A DNA stretch of 7,469 nucleotides from Moraxellaceae bacterium (lineage in GTDB: Bacteria > Pseudomonadota > Gammaproteobacteria > Pseudomonadales > Moraxellaceae), in the NCBI GenBank assembly GCA_014378805.1, contig JACMMY010000123.1, positions 1 to 7,469 on the forward strand, written 5' to 3'. Every line of letters begins with the position of its first letter. The stretch's first letter is position 1. The position numbers were made by a program, and so were the translations under genes. Positions 6,021-7,469 of this stretch are shown one piece after another. The notes under the pieces are model-generated. The model saw only the letters and a list, made by a program, of their open reading frames with translations. It had not been told where the DNA came from and did no database searches.

Positions 6021-6039
6021 GCTGGGGCAAGCCCGCAGC
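6021..6039. repeat. GC-rich hairpin of the CTGGGGC family
   Basis: GCTGGGGC and GCCCGCAGC pair around an AA loop with a single bulged G. The sequence CTGGGGCAAGCCCGCAG is close to CTGGGGCGAGCCCCAG at 3395-3410. It lies in the gap between valS and the antitoxin, with no gene around it. Confidence 0.5.
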
Positions 6040-6076
6040 ATACACAAACTTGATAATTTTCAAAATTAAAACCAAT

Positions 6077-6110
6077 AAAAAACGCGATACTTTGTTTCCA
6101 AAGTACCGCG
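6077..6110 (-). terminator. Intrinsic terminator of valS
   Basis: Read on the minus strand, CGCGGTACTTTG (6110-6099), a GAAA tetraloop and CAAAGTATCGCG (6094-6083) make a 12-pair stem with one G-U pair. Six T residues (6082-6077) follow. It starts 36 bases after the valS stop codon. This is a textbook Rho-independent terminator and separates valS from the toxin-antitoxin operon. Confidence 0.9.
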
Positions 6111-6112
6111 CA

Positions 6113-6132
6113 TTTCGACAAGCTCAGTGAGA
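6113..6132. repeat. Possible REP-type half-site (TCGACAAGCTCA core)
   Basis: TTTCGACAAGCTCAGTGAGA lies between the valS stop codon and its terminator. From memory, the core TCGACAAGCTCA (TGAGCTTGTCGA on the other strand) is common in intergenic repeats of many bacteria. Only one copy is in this window, so the call rests on recall. Confidence 0.35.
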
Positions 6133-6146
6133 TATGCTGCGTGAAC

Positions 6147-7469
6147 TTACAATGCTGCCAATTGCCCGATCTGCACTTGCAAACGACCCAACTGTTCTTG
6201 CTGTTCCGCTAATTTAGCGCGTTCAATTTCTACAACGGCTGGCGGCGCTTTCGCAACAAAGCCTTCATTAGACAGCTTATTCGCCAACATCTCGACGGCT
6301 TTTTGCAGTTTATCCATCTCTTTCTGCAAGCGCGCTTGTTCCGCCTTCGGATCAATTAACCCCTTCATCGGCACAAACAAACTCACTTGACCAATCATTG
6401 AACTCGATGACAACGGCGGCTCAGCACCCACCGCCAAGAAGTCCAACGACTCAACTTTCGCCAACGCCTTAAACATCGGTGCAATACGCGCAAGTTGCTC
6501 TTGTTCAGTCGCAGAAACATTTTGCAGGAGGACAGGCAACAGGCGAGCATTACCCAGATTCATCTCACCGCGAATGTTACGCACCGCAGTAATCAAATCC
6601 TGCAACCACTGCATGTCTGACTCAGCTTGAACACTGATTTTGCTGTGGTCAGGCTGCGGATAAGCGGCAAGCATAATCGAATCGGTGTTCTTGCGACCAA
6701 TCATCGGCGCAAGCGTCTGCCAGATTTCTTCGGTCAGGAACGGCATCAGCGGATGCAGTAAACGCAAACACGTTTCCAATGTCGCCAGCAACACGCGGCG
6801 CACTTCGGCTTTACGTTCTGGTGAAGTATCACCATTTAACACAGGCTTCGTCAGTTCGACATACCAGTCGCAATATTCCGTCCATACAAAGTCATAAATC
6901 GTTTGCGCGACCTGATCCAAGCGATAGTCAGCAAAGGCTTTATGCACCGCTTCTTCGCAGCGTTGCAAACGGCTGACGATCCATTGCTCAGGCAATTCCC
7001 AGAGTTCAGGACGTGCGACTTGGGCGATTTCGTGCCCTTCGCAATTCATCATCACAAAGCGGGTTGCGTTCCAAATCTTGTTGCAGAAGTTGCGATAGCC
7101 TTCGACACGTTTCAGATCAAACTTGATGTCGCGGCCTGTATTCGCTAGCGCGCAGAAGGTGAAGCGCAGCGCGTCTGTACCGTAAGGTTGTAAACCGTCA
7201 GCAAATTCTTTACGTGTTGATTTTTCAATCTTGGCGGCATCTTTCGGATTCATCAAACCAGTGGTACGTTTGGCAACCAAGCTTTCTAAATCAATACCAT
7301 CAATCAAATCAATCGGGTCGAGGACGTTTCCTTTGGATTTGGACATTTTCTGTCCTTCACCATCGCGTACCAAACCATGCACATAGACGGTTTTAAACGG
7401 CACTTGTGGCGTGCCGTCCTCGTTCTTCACGAAGTGCAACGTCATCATAATCATCCGCGCAACCCAGAA
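6147..7469 (-). CDS. valS: Valine--tRNA ligase, C-terminal part (5' end missing)
   Basis: The enzyme charges tRNA-Val with valine in the cytosol. The visible 440 residues run to the window edge in an open frame starting FWVARMIMMTLHF, so the N-terminus, with the HIGH motif and most of the editing domain, lies outside. KMSKS (codons at 7349-7335) is the class I ATP-binding signature. The anticodon-binding helical domain follows (FRNFCNKIWNATRFVMMN-type residues, WTEYCDWYVELTKP, LHPLMPFLTEEIWQ). The last ~75 residues form the basic/acidic coiled-coil arm (from MKGLIDPKAEQARLQKEMDK) typical of bacterial ValRS. About 395 residues follow KMSKS, close to the E. coli enzyme, so the end is complete. 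The ATG at 7454 is internal. The gene has its own terminator at 6110-6077. Confidence 0.97.
   Translation of the reverse strand, partial: FWVARMIMMTLHFVKNEDGTPQVPFKTVYVHGLVRDGEGQKMSKSKGNVLDPIDLIDGIDLESLVAKRTTGLMNPKDAAKIEKSTRKEFADGLQPYGTDALRFTFCALANTGRDIKFDLKRVEGYRNFCNKIWNATRFVMMNCEGHEIAQVARPELWELPEQWIVSRLQRCEEAVHKAFADYRLDQVAQTIYDFVWTEYCDWYVELTKPVLNGDTSPERKAEVRRVLLATLETCLRLLHPLMPFLTEEIWQTLAPMIGRKNTDSIMLAAYPQPDHSKISVQAESDMQWLQDLITAVRNIRGEMNLGNARLLPVLLQNVSATEQEQLARIAPMFKALAKVESLDFLAVGAEPPLSSSSMIGQVSLFVPMKGLIDPKAEQARLQKEMDKLQKAVEMLANKLSNEGFVAKAPPAVVEIERAKLAEQQEQLGRLQVQIGQLAAL

Noticed and set aside
6055..6067. AATTTT-C-AAAATT palindrome as an operator
   Set aside because: Short A/T palindromes are common by chance in this AT-rich gap, and no promoter lies at the site.
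5776..6069. Plus-strand ORF of 97 codons over the TA promoter region
   Set aside because: It overlaps the antitoxin gene antisense and crosses the repeat and hairpin. No ribosome site or recognisable domain was seen.
5954..6073. Open minus-strand frame ending ALAVQKALDEADKLTTRYDF, which reads like the tail of an antitoxin-type protein
   Set aside because: It has no usable start codon or ribosome site, runs through the valS terminator, and overlaps repeat and hairpin sequences. It may be a remnant, but the evidence is too thin to annotate.
6685..7396. Several plus-strand ORFs opposite valS
   Set aside because: All lie antisense to a highly conserved gene and show no domain or start signals.

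Overview
The window looks like the chromosome of a gammaproteobacterium of moderate GC. The valyl-tRNA synthetase end, the FadD-like acyl-CoA synthetase and the palindromic intergenic repeats all fit this. Genus cannot be settled from the sequence; Moraxellaceae, Thiotrichales or Methylococcales-like relatives are guesses.

Left part, + strand (1-3225): the 3' part of a radical SAM enzyme resembling the COG1964/tetraether-synthase-like group, a small AT-rich ORF for a possible two-helix membrane protein, and a complete long-chain fatty acyl-CoA synthetase. The intergenic stretch at 1330-1530 holds one copy of a 48-49 bp repeat that recurs near 5912. The acyl-CoA synthetase converges with the minus-strand genes at 3226-3420. 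That gap has no gene but carries a REP/BIME-like inverted pair plus a GC-rich hairpin.

Right part, - strand (3421-7469), read in transcription order: the 3' third to half of valS with a clear intrinsic terminator; a ParD-like/RelE-ParE type II toxin-antitoxin pair with its own promoter and a dyad over the -10; a small zinc-ribbon membrane protein; and a two-gene unit with a good sigma70-like promoter. That unit encodes an 89-residue two-helix membrane protein followed by a soluble protein of about 370 residues, which I place tentatively in the LPO_1073/Vpar_1526 family. Both products carry a similar short QAG-[RG]-[DN]-V motif and the genes overlap. They are the best candidate in the window for an undescribed system, possibly an accessory or defence-type pair.

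The segment between the fadD-like gene and valS (about 3230-6110) has the character of an accessory island. It combines a toxin-antitoxin pair, AT-rich genes of unclear role, several families of short dispersed palindromes, and a 23 bp direct repeat. One arm of that repeat is half of the valS terminator and the other lies just beyond the toxin gene, so the repeat brackets the toxin-antitoxin module.
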